Assembly: GCF_027942295.1 (NCBI RefSeq)
Contig: NZ_CP101416.1
Coordinates: 1,302,001 to 1,366,000 of the forward strand
Source: Pseudanabaena sp. Chao 1811
Lineage (GTDB): Bacteria; Cyanobacteriota; Cyanobacteriia; Pseudanabaenales; Pseudanabaenaceae
DNA length: 64,000 nucleotides
Direction: 5' to 3'
Position numbers and translations under genes: made by a program. The notes below the pieces were generated by a model that worked only from the letters and a program-made list of their open reading frames with translations, ran no database searches and was not told the origin of the DNA. This document shows positions 1 through 9,676 of this stretch, one piece after another. Numbering within the stretch: the stretch's first letter is position 1; each line of letters starts with the position of its first letter.

Positions 1-3000
1 GCGTATGCAGGAGTTTCCCTGATGTTCTATCCCAAATCTTGACGGTTTTGTCAGTACTGGCGGAAACCAATTTCTTACCATCAGCGCTAAAGCTTACCCC
101 ATAGACTGTATCCTCATGCCCTTTGAGTTCTTGACGGAAAGAACCATCGGCATTCCAAAGACGCACACTTTTATCGACACCACCTGAGGCAAATATTTTT
201 CCATCAGGGCTAAAATTCACTGACCAAATATTATCGGTATGTCCATAAATGGTATCGAGCAATGTTGCTTTGAGATCCCAGAGTCGCACGGTACGATCCT
301 TGCTAGCTGATAGAAGATAGCGACCACTGGGGCTAAAATTAACGTCAAAAATAGCATTGGTATGTCCGCCTAATTTCATTTCGATCGCCCCTTCGAGATT
401 GAGGATTTGAATCGAATTGTCTTGAGCGCCAAGGGCAATCCTTTGACCATCAGCACTAAACTTGACACTCAAAATATCCGTTGCGTTCGTTTTGAAGGTG
501 TGGGTCAATTGCAGTTGATAGCTGACAGACTTCGGTGGAGCTGGTTCACTACCTGTTCTGTTTTCAATCTCAGTCAATCCATCAGGTAGCTCCTCAGAAA
601 TATTTGATAGATCCACAGGATTAATAATCGGCTTTTCGACGATTTTCCATATCTTGACGGTTTCATCACTGCCAGAGGTGGCTAATTGCTTGCCACTTGG
701 ATGGAAACTCACACTATGAATTTTTTTGTCATGGGCGATCGCACTCGTCAGTAATTGTCCTTGCAAGTTCCAGAGTGAAATGGTGCGACCCTTAGCAGTC
801 ACAATCAAATTACCATCGGGGCTAAAACTAGCATCTTGAATTGCATCCGCACCGCGACTTTTAATCGGATTGTTCTCCATATTTGTAGGTCTGATCGTGA
901 CTATTTCCATGCCGCGATCACGATCCCAAAGTTTTGCCGTGCCATCTTTACTTGCCGTGAGCAACATTTTGCCTTGAGGATGGAAATGGACTCTAAAGAT
1001 ATCGTCCTGATGGGCATAGAACTTAGCAACTAGCTTACCTGTCTCAACATCCCAAATGCGAACACTTTTGCCCTGTCCCACCGACGCAATCTGGCGATCA
1101 TCGGGACTAAAACTCAAGCCCCGAATTTCGATCGCATTAAACCCAATGAGGCGCGAAATCGGCTTACCATTACTTTGAAAGAGATAAACGCTACCGTCAT
1201 AGCTCCCGAAAGCCATAATATTGCCATTATGACTAAATTTAGCTGCATAGAATGGAGCATCCATTTTTTGAGGATTAAATCGATAGCGCTCACGCATACT
1301 ATAGACAATCATTTGGAGTGCTTCCAAATTTAATTTGGTAATTCTACTTCGATCTGCTCCCTCACTAGTATTGTTCAGTTTCTTCGCCGACTTCACAACC
1401 GTTGCTAATGCTTCCAATTGATTATTTAGCAAAAAGCTGGACTTTGCCGAAGAGATCAAGGCTTCAATTTCACCAAATTCAGCGAGTTGACGTTGGCGAT
1501 TGGCTTGAAATGCTAAGCCTGCCATAATAAAGAGTCCCAATGCTGTACCCACTAACGCAAACTTAGTGAGACGGTTGAAGTTGGTTTGACTCCGTTGGGC
1601 AGAAGAACGTACCTTGATTAACTCTGCTTGCAAACCTGCTTCTTGATTCGCCCGAATAAATGCCACTAGATAATCATGGATCAATTGATAACGATTGCTA
1701 TCAACATCCGATAATTGAAAGACTAAACCTGAGCCAATGAGAATCTCTAAAACTAAGTCTAGATCGGCTGTATTGCCAGAATAAGGTAAAATCCCTGTGC
1801 GTAATTCGTTATAAGTCCGTAATGGGCGCTTACCCTGTTCGTCGGTCAATAGAACTAGCACCTGTTGGGCAATAAAAGCAGCTTTGCCACAGGCTTGGAT
1901 CACCTCTTCTACAGATTGCTCAACGAGGCGCTGTTTGCCACCCGCAAGACGGTAGGCAGCCAGCGTATTAATATTACGGTCTTGGAGTTGAGAACCGACT
2001 AACTGCAATTCGATGGGGCGCACCGTGCCGCGATCGCCTGCTAAATCTCTAACTAACTCATCAATTAAAACTGGTTCAAGGGGAAAGTTTGCTTGTTCAG
2101 TGAGATTTTCGATTAAGGATTTAGCATCAGAGACAGAGAGATTGCCTAGTGCATATCGAAAGTTGCGACTCAGAATATCAACTTCTGCATGGGCAGATTC
2201 TAACTCTAAGAGTAAATATAAGTAATCTTCACGGATCGAGACGACTAATTTTAGTAATGGAATTTTGAGGCAAGCTCGCCAAAATTCTATAAAGACTTCT
2301 CTTTCCTGTGGCTGATTGTAGATAAAAAAGAATTCTTCAAATTGGTCGAAAATAAGAACAATCTGAGTGCCACTATTGGCTACTTGTTTAAGTTTATTGA
2401 GTAGGTTCGCGGCATCACGATCGCCATTTTTCCTCCGTTCACGATATCGACGATGGGATGGAGGTATTTGGGTTACATCATCTCTAAAAATATTGAATCC
2501 ATTGCTGAAGTCCTGACCAACATACAGCGCAAAGGAAATAGCATTAACCCAGTCTGTATAAACACGAATCTTGATGGGAATTAATTCTTGTCCTGTTAGC
2601 GATCGCTGAATTAGGGCAGGAATTAGCCCTGCTCTGACCAATGAGCTTTTACCAACGCCCGACTCACCATGAATGACAGTGAGTTGATGCTCCACCGAAA
2701 GAATCCGCTCAACTAAACGCTCAACATCCTGATTGCGTCCTGAGGCAACAATCTCACTGGCATTAACATCAAATCTACTCGTATCAAGGGCAGCAATACT
2801 TGGATTGGGTGAAAATTGTTTAGGCTGGAGAACTCCTGCACCGATAAAGGCTCTAAGTCCATATTGCTGCTCTAGCGATCGCTGTTTTTTTCTGGTCTGA
2901 AAGGCTTGCAGATACAGCCCTTGGGCAAAGGCAATATCATGAAAAGTATCAAGGAAGCGGATATAGAGTTTTGGTTCATCATTGAAATTGAAATTAGCGA

Positions 3001-4375
3001 GCATCGATTTCATCAAGGCTGCGGCTAAATCTAATTCTTTGAGTTGAAAATGGCTCTGAGTTAGTAAAAGTTGATATTGTCCGACTTGGATTTGACGCAG
3101 ACGCTGCCAATTGTACGCTAGCTGATCGTCATCAAAAATAGGGGCTTTCTCTAGGGTAGCGATCGCATAGCTGGAATATTCTTTGACCTTTGCCCAGTCT
3201 CTCTTTTCTACAGCAATTTTGGCTAAATAGCCATAGTCTTGGGCAAGTTCGAGGGGCATCTGTTCATGCAATGGCAGCAATGATTGGATCACCTGTTCTA
3301 GCTCTTGCCATTCCCTCAGTTGTTCGAGAACACCGCTATAGGCGCGACTATATTTTGCAATGAGTTCATTACGCTCTGCACTTTTAAAAGCGGCGATCGC
3401 TTCTTGAAAGAATTTCTTAGCTTTAATCCAAGAATCATGAGCCTGCCGCCCATTCACAAAGGAGTTATGCCACCATAAATTCCCTAGATAGAATAAAACG
3501 ATGCCACTTTCAACCAGCTTATGTTCCTTTTGCCAATAGGCTAGACTGCATTGATAATAAATTTGGGAGACGCTATGTACTTCACCTTGAGATTCTTCAT
3601 AGACCTCATTGGCATGTGCTTCAGGTGATCGCCACAACAAACGTCCCAACACAAAATCTAATTTCGCCTCCATTTCTGGGCAAATCTGGGGATGCTCATG
3701 TTGATCCTGCTGCTGGGAAATGCGTAGCTCACGTCTGGCAAGCTCTAGCTCACTATAGGAAAATGCGTCGCGATCGGCATCGATTTTGCTATCTTGCCAA
3801 AATAGAGGGATCTGGGGATTTCTGGTAACTTCAAACAGCCGCTCGACTTGCTGATGCACTTCACGGGCTAACTCCATAGGCGCAAGTTCAAACTTAATCG
3901 GAGGAGCAGCGAGATTTGCAAGTTCAGGAGCCGTTACTAAAAGCTGTTGTAGATGCAGATCATCGAGCCATAGTACCAGTGGGCATTTGAGATGCCTTTT
4001 GAGGCGATCGCGAAATAGATTGGCATCAAAGAATAACTTTGCAAAATCCTCTGGATTGTTTGCCCTAGTTTGCTCTAAGCCCAAACACATTAGGGCAGGA
4101 ATATTTTCAATTTCTCCATCTCTCAGAAGATTTTGCAACTTCCCGTATAAATTTTCATGGGATTCTCGCCACCAGATTTCACGACATAGCCAACCCGTTT
4201 TGGTGGTAAGGGCAGTCAAGATTTTTTGACGCAGATTACGGTAGTTACAGTTAATAACGATCAGCGAAAAAGATCCCTGAGATGAATTGATCGCTTTAAC
4301 TAAAATATCTAGCGATCGCTCATTAAGGGAATATAAGTCTTCCAGATGCCTGATCGATTGATCGACCTGAATCAC
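1..4375 (-). CDS. STAND-type NTPase with C-terminal WD40 repeats (3' end outside window)
   Basis: About 1458 residues are visible before the gene leaves the window. A region of roughly 560 residues (helical, TPR-like in feel, no named domain recognised) precedes a P-loop with Walker A GESGVGKSS near residue 570 and Walker B VLIFDQFEEFF near 676, the layout of nSTAND ATPases. A hydrophobic segment (FALVGTALGLFIMAGLAF) lies near residue 930, so the C-terminal part may be across or at a membrane. From about residue 1040 onward there are WD40 units with repeated FSPDG and KIWD/RLWD signatures. No ATG exists near the 5' end; after the in-frame TAA the first usable start is GTG (MIQVDQS), which I chose. 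Proteins of this architecture act as oligomerising signal or defence switches; a specific function cannot be given. Divergent from the next gene. Confidence 0.85.
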   Translation of the reverse strand, partial: MIQVDQSIRHLEDLYSLNERSLDILVKAINSSQGSFSLIVINCNYRNLRQKILTALTTKTGWLCREIWWRESHENLYGKLQNLLRDGEIENIPALMCLGLEQTRANNPEDFAKLFFDANLFRDRLKRHLKCPLVLWLDDLHLQQLLVTAPELANLAAPPIKFELAPMELAREVHQQVERLFEVTRNPQIPLFWQDSKIDADRDAFSYSELELARRELRISQQQDQHEHPQICPEMEAKLDFVLGRLLWRSPEAHANEVYEESQGEVHSVSQIYYQCSLAYWQKEHKLVESGIVLFYLGNLWWHNSFVNGRQAHDSWIKAKKFFQEAIAAFKSAERNELIAKYSRAYSGVLEQLREWQELEQVIQSLLPLHEQMPLELAQDYGYLAKIAVEKRDWAKVKEYSSYAIATLEKAPIFDDDQLAYNWQRLRQIQVGQYQLLLTQSHFQLKELDLAAALMKSMLANFNFNDEPKLYIRFLDTFHDIAFAQGLYLQAFQTRKKQRSLEQQYGLRAFIGAGVLQPKQFSPNPSIAALDTSRFDVNASEIVASGRNQDVERLVERILSVEHQLTVIHGESGVGKSSLVRAGLIPALIQRSLTGQELIPIKIRVYTDWVNAISFALYVGQDFSNGFNIFRDDVTQIPPSHRRYRERRKNGDRDAANLLNKLKQVANSGTQIVLIFDQFEEFFFIYNQPQEREVFIEFWRACLKIPLLKLVVSIREDYLYLLLELESAHAEVDILSRNFRYALGNLSVSDAKSLIENLTEQANFPLEPVLIDELVRDLAGDRGTVRPIELQLVGSQLQDRNINTLAAYRLAGGKQRLVEQSVEEVIQACGKAAFIAQQVLVLLTDEQGKRPLRTYNELRTGILPYSGNTADLDLVLEILIGSGLVFQLSDVDSNRYQLIHDYLVAFIRANQEAGLQAELIKVRSSAQRSQTNFNRLTKFALVGTALGLFIMAGLAFQANRQRQLAEFGEIEALISSAKSSFLLNNQLEALATVVKSAKKLNNTSEGADRSRITKLNLEALQMIVYSMRERYRFNPQKMDAPFYAAKFSHNGNIMAFGSYDGSVYLFQSNGKPISRLIGFNAIEIRGLSFSPDDRQIASVGQGKSVRIWDVETGKLVAKFYAHQDDIFRVHFHPQGKMLLTASKDGTAKLWDRDRGMEIVTIRPTNMENNPIKSRGADAIQDASFSPDGNLIVTAKGRTISLWNLQGQLLTSAIAHDKKIHSVSFHPSGKQLATSGSDETVKIWKIVEKPIINPVDLSNISEELPDGLTEIENRTGSEPAPPKSVSYQLQLTHTFKTNATDILSVKFSADGQRIALGAQDNSIQILNLEGAIEMKLGGHTNAIFDVNFSPSGRYLLSASKDRTVRLWDLKATLLDTIYGHTDNIWSVNFSPDGKIFASGGVDKSVRLWNADGSFRQELKGHEDTVYGVSFSADGKKLVSASTDKTVKIWDRTSGKLLHT

Positions 4376-4551
4376 TTGATTTGCTTAATCGCTATGGCGA
4401 TACTGTAATCTACACAACCTATATTACTACTTAATCTTAGAAAGGGCTCACTTGACTATAGGGCATTAATGACAAAATCAATGGCAAAATCGTTGTAACA
4501 TCAGTAATCAATGCCAATTTTCCTTAGACTAAACGATTCGTCGCTAAATAC

Positions 4552-5865
4552 ATGAGCTTAATGCCCAAGCATTTGCCTACAGACTCTTTAACTTCTCCTA
4601 AGAAAAAAATACCCCTGCGTCAATGGTGTTTTTTTGCGAGCTTAACCATTGCTCTCCTGTCAGGTTGTCAGGAGCAGCAATCAACCCCAACCCCCAATGC
4701 CTCGCCAACCAGCACTGCCAAACCCACAACGGCAGCGATCGCTAAGGAGCCAGAGGGCATTTTAGAAAGGGTGAAAACTCGCGGCAAGCTCATCTGTGGC
4801 GTAAATGGCAAATTATCAGGCTTTAGTTATGTTGATGATAAGGGAGTCTGGAGTGGCTTAGATGTCGATTATTGCAAAGCGATCGCGGCGGCAGTCTTGG
4901 GCGATGCCAAAGCCGTTGAGTTTAAACCTTTACTAGCAAAGGATCGATTTACTGCCTTACAAAGTGGTGAAGTTGATCTTTTGATGCGAAATACTACGCG
5001 CACGCTAACCCGTGATGCCACCCCCAATATTTCCTTTGCCCCAACAACTTTCTTTGATGGTCAGGGGATAATGGTACGAACTGGAGCAAAGCCGACTACG
5101 CCCAGCAGTTCACCCAGTAGTTCACCTAGTCCTAGCGCAACTACTTCTGCATCCCCCTCTGCATCCCCTAGTGCCACCAGTACCCCAGAACCTGACAAAA
5201 CTAGTAAATCAGATGCTAAAGATAGTAAATCCGATAAGCAATCTCCAAAAACTAGTGAAGAATCGACTCTCTCTCTCAAAGAGCTATCAGGCAAAAAAAT
5301 CTGTGTGGAAACAGGTATCAATGCTAACAATCTCGAATCGGCTCTGAAGGAAGCCAATATTGATATCTATCCAACGATTCTGCCCGATCTTGATAGTGTC
5401 TTGAATACCTATGCCAAAGGTGACTGTGACGCAATCTCTTCTGAAAAATCGCAACTCGCCGCATGGAGAAGTAAACTTCCTCGTCCTGCTGATCACAAAA
5501 TCCTCGATGTTAGTTTCTCCAAAGAACCTCTGAGTCCTGCCTTAGTTGGCAATGATAAGCGCTGGAGGGATGTTGTGACTTGGGTGGTCTATGCCACTTT
5601 TTATGCAGAAGAGTTGGGCATCAGCATGGATAACTACACCATTTTCAAAGATACTAAGAATCCTGAGGTCTCAAGGTTTCTCGGTACTTCGGATTCGCTG
5701 GGCATTGAGCTAGGGCTTGCGCCAGATTGGACTACCCAAATCCTGAAGCAAGTCGGCAACTACAGCGATATCTATAATCGTAATCTAGCTCCTCTAGATG
5801 TTCCACGCGGATTAAATCGCACTTGGAAGCAAGGCGGTTTGCTCTATTCGATGCCCTTTAGATAG
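4552..5865 (+). CDS. amino-acid ABC transporter substrate-binding lipoprotein (AapJ/BztA type) with low-complexity insert
   Basis: The N-terminus has a hydrophobic signal ending in a lipobox (LLSGC, cysteine near residue 39) followed by a Pro/Thr-rich tether, indicating an exported lipoprotein. The core reads like family-3 solute-binding proteins of the general amino-acid type: LICGVNGKLSGFSYVD, GLDVDYCKAIAAAVLG, DLLMRNTTRTLTRD and later KKICVETG. Between the two lobes, at about residues 180-240, is a Ser/Pro/Thr run followed by a Lys/Asp/Ser run that ordinary family members lack. No permease or ATPase gene is adjacent, so it either serves a transporter encoded elsewhere or is a sensor. Alternative start at Met4. 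The family call is firm, the ligand unknown. Confidence 0.85.
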   Translation: MSLMPKHLPTDSLTSPKKKIPLRQWCFFASLTIALLSGCQEQQSTPTPNASPTSTAKPTTAAIAKEPEGILERVKTRGKLICGVNGKLSGFSYVDDKGVWSGLDVDYCKAIAAAVLGDAKAVEFKPLLAKDRFTALQSGEVDLLMRNTTRTLTRDATPNISFAPTTFFDGQGIMVRTGAKPTTPSSSPSSSPSPSATTSASPSASPSATSTPEPDKTSKSDAKDSKSDKQSPKTSEESTLSLKELSGKKICVETGINANNLESALKEANIDIYPTILPDLDSVLNTYAKGDCDAISSEKSQLAAWRSKLPRPADHKILDVSFSKEPLSPALVGNDKRWRDVVTWVVYATFYAEELGISMDNYTIFKDTKNPEVSRFLGTSDSLGIELGLAPDWTTQILKQVGNYSDIYNRNLAPLDVPRGLNRTWKQGGLLYSMPFR

Positions 5866-5933
5866 CTAAAAAACTGTTTCACAATGGGTTTTAGCTTTCA
5901 GATCACAATTTATTGTGTTGTATCACCATATGT

Positions 5934-8900
5934 TTAACTCTTTTCTTCTAGATTTGGTGGATTGGATTTGTTGTCAGATCTATCCTGTTTCAAAAAAGGA
6001 AGGAGTGTATAGGTTTTTAACATCAGGATTAAAAAATTTTCTTCAGATAGTCCTTCGTCATTACGAAGCTGTAATGCACCAACTACACCTAAACCTAGAA
6101 TCCCTCCAATAATTACGATCGGGAGAAAAATTGGAGGGATATATTTACTAGCAATGATAATCGCGGCAATGATTACGACAAGAGCAAACAGAAAAAATGA
6201 GCCTGATGTCCAAGGGTTTCGTTTGGGTCTGGATGATATGGTCGATTTGGAGTTGTTATCTGGCTCTTGCGTCATGGCTGTGATTTGTTGTTGTTGATTG
6301 TGGGTATTGATATTAACGATGACAGGCTGGGGATAGCGGCTGAAAGCATCTTCACGTTTATCATAATTTTGGCGCGATCGCCTATCTTCAATACTACTAA
6401 TGCCATCAAGTAATTCGCGGATATTGTAAGCGCGATCGCTACCTTCAGGAAAATAATTTATCTCACCTCTCGATTCTAATTTGAGTAGATGTTTGTAACT
6501 GATACTGACTTTAGGATTATCTGGTAAGGGAACACGCTCATCGACTTCTAGTGCCGAGATGCTGTGGTGGATCGATTCAAAATTGTTGCGAATGGCGGCG
6601 AGGGAGGATCGGCGAGTGTTGGGATTGCCATCGATGCGGATAAAGATTTTCGCGTCGGCGAGATCGGCTTTGATGTAGGCGCGATTACCTTCGGGGAATG
6701 CGAGAATTACACCTGTGCGCCAGTAGGTGCGTTTAGAGATGCAGCGGTGCATTTTGACAATGAAGCGGGAAATGACACTGCTAAATAGGATTTTGTAGTG
6801 ATATTCAAGGTTGAGGGTATTTTCCCATGTGCCTGTGTCGGGTTCTTCTTCGTCAAGGAGTTCGGGAATTAGGTAAATGGGCTTTTGAGAATTAGCATCA
6901 AGGGGAAAACATAACTCGAATTTTTGCATCATGTCGAGAATGAATTGCCGATCGCGATTTTCTGAATAACAATCGCGATCGCCTTTATTTTTGGGCGTGA
7001 GAATGCGGGTGAGGTCTTGCCAGTTCAGCATTCCCTTGTATTTGGTGCTGAGTAAATTGTCATTGAGAATGCGATATACGCCGCCTGTGACCCATTCGGG
7101 ATTGAGAACGCTGGTGTCTTGGAGTCTGGTATCTTCGGCGAAGTTGAGAACGATGCCCAGTAGGTGCAAGAGGCGAATTAGGTCGCGGCGTTCTTGGCGA
7201 TCGCTAATTTCTTGATCGTTGCAGATACGTTCGTATTCGGTATAGCTGATATGGTCGCGTTTGTCCTTTTCGATTTGCTCTTTGAGGTGAAACCATTGCT
7301 GGGGTAGTTCATTAAACACATGATCCATTGCGGCGATTTGTTGGGCGATCGCTTTGCGAAGTTCACCAACGCCTAGCCCTGTTTTGCAGGAGGTTTCAAA
7401 GAAGCCTTGAATGTTGGGATATTTCTCTTGCAGATGGCGGCGGTTGAGTTTGAGGGGATGTTCGTCGCTTTTGTTGGCAATAATCAGGACGGGGGCATCT
7501 TTGCCGAAGCTCTCAATAATTTTTAGCCAATATTCGACATCGTTGTTGCCTTCGTCTTTGCGGGCATTGAGTACTAAAAGATAGAGGCTGCGCTCGGTCA
7601 AAAAGAACTGATGGGTGGCGTGCATGATTTCCTGTCCGCCAAAGTCCCAAACCCTGAGCTTGACTGTTTCTTCACGAGCTTTTATTTGCCAATGTCTGAT
7701 ATCAATGCCTTCGGTTTTGGTTTCATCGGGTTTGAAGTTGCGATCGATCAACTGCCGCACCAGTGAGGTTTTGCCAACTGCGCCATGTCCGATTAAGATT
7801 ACTTTCGCTTCATTAAGTGGCTTTCGTTCGCTCTGTTTCCATTTTTGCCAATAGCCAATAATCGCCGATGGGTTGTAATAATCTTCCAAAATTTCTGGCG
7901 GAATCGGTAATGGATTATCTATAAGTTTAAGCTCCGTCAGATTGGCTAAGTTGGAGAACGAGTCTGGTATCGCCGTGATTTGGTTGCTATAGAGGTAAAG
8001 CGTAGTCAGATTGGCTAAGTTGGAGAACGAGTCTGGTATCGCCGTGATTTGGTTGCTATAGAGGTAAAGCGTAGTCAGATTGGCTAAGTTGGAGAACGAG
8101 TCTGGTATCGCCGTGATTTGGTTGCTATAGAGGTAAAGCGTAGTCAGATTGGCTAAGTTGGAGAACGAGTCTGGTATCGCCGTGATTTGGTTGCTAGAGA
8201 GGTTAAGCGTAGTCAGATTGGCTAAGTTGGAGAACGAGTCTGGTATCGCCGTGATTTGGTTGCTAGAGAGGTTAAGCGTAGTCAGATTGGCTAAGTTGGA
8301 GAACGAGTCTGGTATCGCCGTGATTTGGTTGCTAGAGAGGTAAAGCGTAGTCAGATTGGCTAAGTTCGAGATCGAGTCTGGTATCGCCGTGATTTGGTTG
8401 CTATAGAGGTAAAGCGTAGTCAGATTGGCTAAGTTGGAGAACGAGTCTGGTATCGCCGTGATTTGGTTGCTATAGAGGTAAAGCGTAGTCAGATTGGCTA
8501 AGTTGGAGAACGAGTCTGGTATCGCCGTGATTTGGTTGCTATAGAGGTAAAGCGTAGTCAGATTGGCTAAGTTGGAGAACGAGTCTGGTATCGCCGTGAT
8601 TTGGTTGCTAGAGAGGTTAAGCGTAGTCAGATTGGCTAAGTTGGAGAACGAGTCTGGTATCGCCGTGATTTGGTTGCTATAGAGGTAAAGCGTAGTCAGA
8701 TTGGCTAAGTTGGAGAACGAGTCTGGTATCGCCGTGATTTGGTTGCTATAGAGGTAAAGCGTAGTCAGATTGGCTAAGTTGGAGAACGAGTCTGGTATCG
8801 CCGTGATTTGGTTGCTAGAGAGGTTAAGCGTAGTCAGATTGGCTAAGTTGGAGAACGAGTCTGGTATCGCCGTGATTTGGTTGCTAGAGAGGTTAAGCGT

Positions 8901-9260
8901 AGTCAGATTGGCTAAGTTGGAGAACGAGTCTGGTATCGCCGTGATTTGGTTGCTAGAGAGGGAAAGCGTAGTCAGATTGGCTAAGTTCGAGATCGAGTCT
9001 GGTATCGACGTGATTTGGTTGTATGCAATAGAAAGTTCTTTGAGATTGGTCAATTGAAAAATTTCTTGGGGAATAGCAGTTAAACTATTTCCTTTCTTTC
9101 CTTCCTTATCGTCCCACTTACCTAAAATCAACTTTTCCAGACTTTGCAACCGTCCAATTGCTCTGGGCAACCCTTCCAGATCGTTCCCCGACAGATCGAG
9201 TTCCGTCCAGCCCTCACGTTCTGCTTGTGCGATTATTGCCAATAACTCTGCGTCTGTCAT
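5934..9260 (-). CDS. Roco family protein: LRR - Roc GTPase - COR - C-terminal membrane segments
   Basis: 1108 residues. Residues 1-450 are leucine-rich repeats, with fifteen almost identical 23-residue units of type SNLANLTTLYLYSNQITAIPD starting at residue 89. The Roc GTPase follows: G1 GHGAVGKT (about 491-498), G3 DFGGQE (about 537) and G4 NKSD (about 597). A COR-like region covers roughly 650-900. Two hydrophobic stretches at about 1018-1060 (FALVVIIAAIIIASKY and PIVIIGGILGLGVVG) suggest membrane anchoring by the C-terminus. Roco proteins hydrolyse GTP as COR-mediated dimers; bacterial substrates are largely unknown. The start MTDAELLAII fits. A decayed copy of this 5' end lies about 0.9 kb upstream. 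Monocistronic as far as visible. Confidence 0.93.
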   Translation of the reverse strand: MTDAELLAIIAQAEREGWTELDLSGNDLEGLPRAIGRLQSLEKLILGKWDDKEGKKGNSLTAIPQEIFQLTNLKELSIAYNQITSIPDSISNLANLTTLSLSSNQITAIPDSFSNLANLTTLNLSSNQITAIPDSFSNLANLTTLNLSSNQITAIPDSFSNLANLTTLYLYSNQITAIPDSFSNLANLTTLYLYSNQITAIPDSFSNLANLTTLNLSSNQITAIPDSFSNLANLTTLYLYSNQITAIPDSFSNLANLTTLYLYSNQITAIPDSFSNLANLTTLYLYSNQITAIPDSISNLANLTTLYLSSNQITAIPDSFSNLANLTTLNLSSNQITAIPDSFSNLANLTTLNLSSNQITAIPDSFSNLANLTTLYLYSNQITAIPDSFSNLANLTTLYLYSNQITAIPDSFSNLANLTTLYLYSNQITAIPDSFSNLANLTELKLIDNPLPIPPEILEDYYNPSAIIGYWQKWKQSERKPLNEAKVILIGHGAVGKTSLVRQLIDRNFKPDETKTEGIDIRHWQIKAREETVKLRVWDFGGQEIMHATHQFFLTERSLYLLVLNARKDEGNNDVEYWLKIIESFGKDAPVLIIANKSDEHPLKLNRRHLQEKYPNIQGFFETSCKTGLGVGELRKAIAQQIAAMDHVFNELPQQWFHLKEQIEKDKRDHISYTEYERICNDQEISDRQERRDLIRLLHLLGIVLNFAEDTRLQDTSVLNPEWVTGGVYRILNDNLLSTKYKGMLNWQDLTRILTPKNKGDRDCYSENRDRQFILDMMQKFELCFPLDANSQKPIYLIPELLDEEEPDTGTWENTLNLEYHYKILFSSVISRFIVKMHRCISKRTYWRTGVILAFPEGNRAYIKADLADAKIFIRIDGNPNTRRSSLAAIRNNFESIHHSISALEVDERVPLPDNPKVSISYKHLLKLESRGEINYFPEGSDRAYNIRELLDGISSIEDRRSRQNYDKREDAFSRYPQPVIVNINTHNQQQQITAMTQEPDNNSKSTISSRPKRNPWTSGSFFLFALVVIIAAIIIASKYIPPIFLPIVIIGGILGLGVVGALQLRNDEGLSEENFLILMLKTYTLLPFLKQDRSDNKSNPPNLEEKS
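7935..8996. repeat. tandem 69-bp LRR-coding repeat, 15 full copies plus a partial
   Basis: Each 69-bp unit encodes one 23-residue LRR. Units differ mainly at codons giving LYLYSN versus LNLSSN. A variant unit carrying SIS (gagatcgag instead of gagaacgag) occurs twice, 621 bp (nine units) apart, and is followed both times by the order N-N-Y-Y, so a multi-unit block was itself duplicated. Near-identity at DNA level implies recent or ongoing homogenisation. Confidence 0.97.
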
Positions 9261-9332
9261 AAATTCAAGGAAAAAGTAGAAAGAAAAAAGGAAAAATGAT
9301 TTTTTTAGATTGCAATTTAATCAGAATATTAT

Positions 9333-9674
9333 TCATAGAAATTCCAACACATTTTTTGTCGATTCATGGGAACTTCTTTGTAGCAAAACTAACAACCTCC
9401 GCAAAGCTTCACCAATCGGCAACTGAGGCGATACAATAATTCCAAAATGTTCCTTTTCTGAAATCACATGGTCATTGTGCAGCAACACAAAATCCTTCAC
9501 ATTGAAAGTAAACATACAACTACCCTGCTCGATCGCATACTCAAACTGTTCGCGATCGCTTCTTCCCTTTCTACCCAACTCTTGCACATGAGTAGCCTCA
9601 TACCCCCTCTTGCGTAAAGCCGAAGCCAAGTCAAGCTGCACATCTTCATCTAGCAATAACTTCACCTTAGTCAT
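9333..9674 (-). CDS. DUF5615 PIN-like toxin of a DUF433/DUF5615 module
   Basis: 113 residues beginning KVKLLLDEDVQLDLASALRKRG, the acidic LLDED start typical of DUF5615 (PIN-like) proteins. A second acidic patch, TFNVKDFVLLHN, sits at about residues 57-68. DUF5615 proteins are predicted nuclease toxins paired with DUF433 antitoxins. The DUF433 gene lies directly upstream with a 2-nt gap, so the two are probably translationally coupled. Full length for the family. Activity is inferred from family and context only. Confidence 0.82.
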   Translation of the reverse strand: MTKVKLLLDEDVQLDLASALRKRGYEATHVQELGRKGRSDREQFEYAIEQGSCMFTFNVKDFVLLHNDHVISEKEHFGIIVSPQLPIGEALRRLLVLLQRSSHESTKNVLEFL

Positions 9675-9676
9675 CT

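Noticed and set aside
5061-5357. Minus-strand frame rich in Leu/Gly/Val inside the binding-protein gene
   Set aside because: Mirror of the Ser/Pro/Thr-coding low-complexity DNA; no ribosome-binding site and overlaps a clear gene.
7935-8996. CRISPR-like array
   Set aside because: The 69-bp units are directly adjacent with no unique spacers and are in frame with the Roco gene, so they are LRR-coding repeats.
8149-9057. Plus-strand open frames with repeated MAKLENESGIAVIW units
   Set aside because: Antisense shadow of the LRR repeats; they have no start context and repeat only because the gene does.
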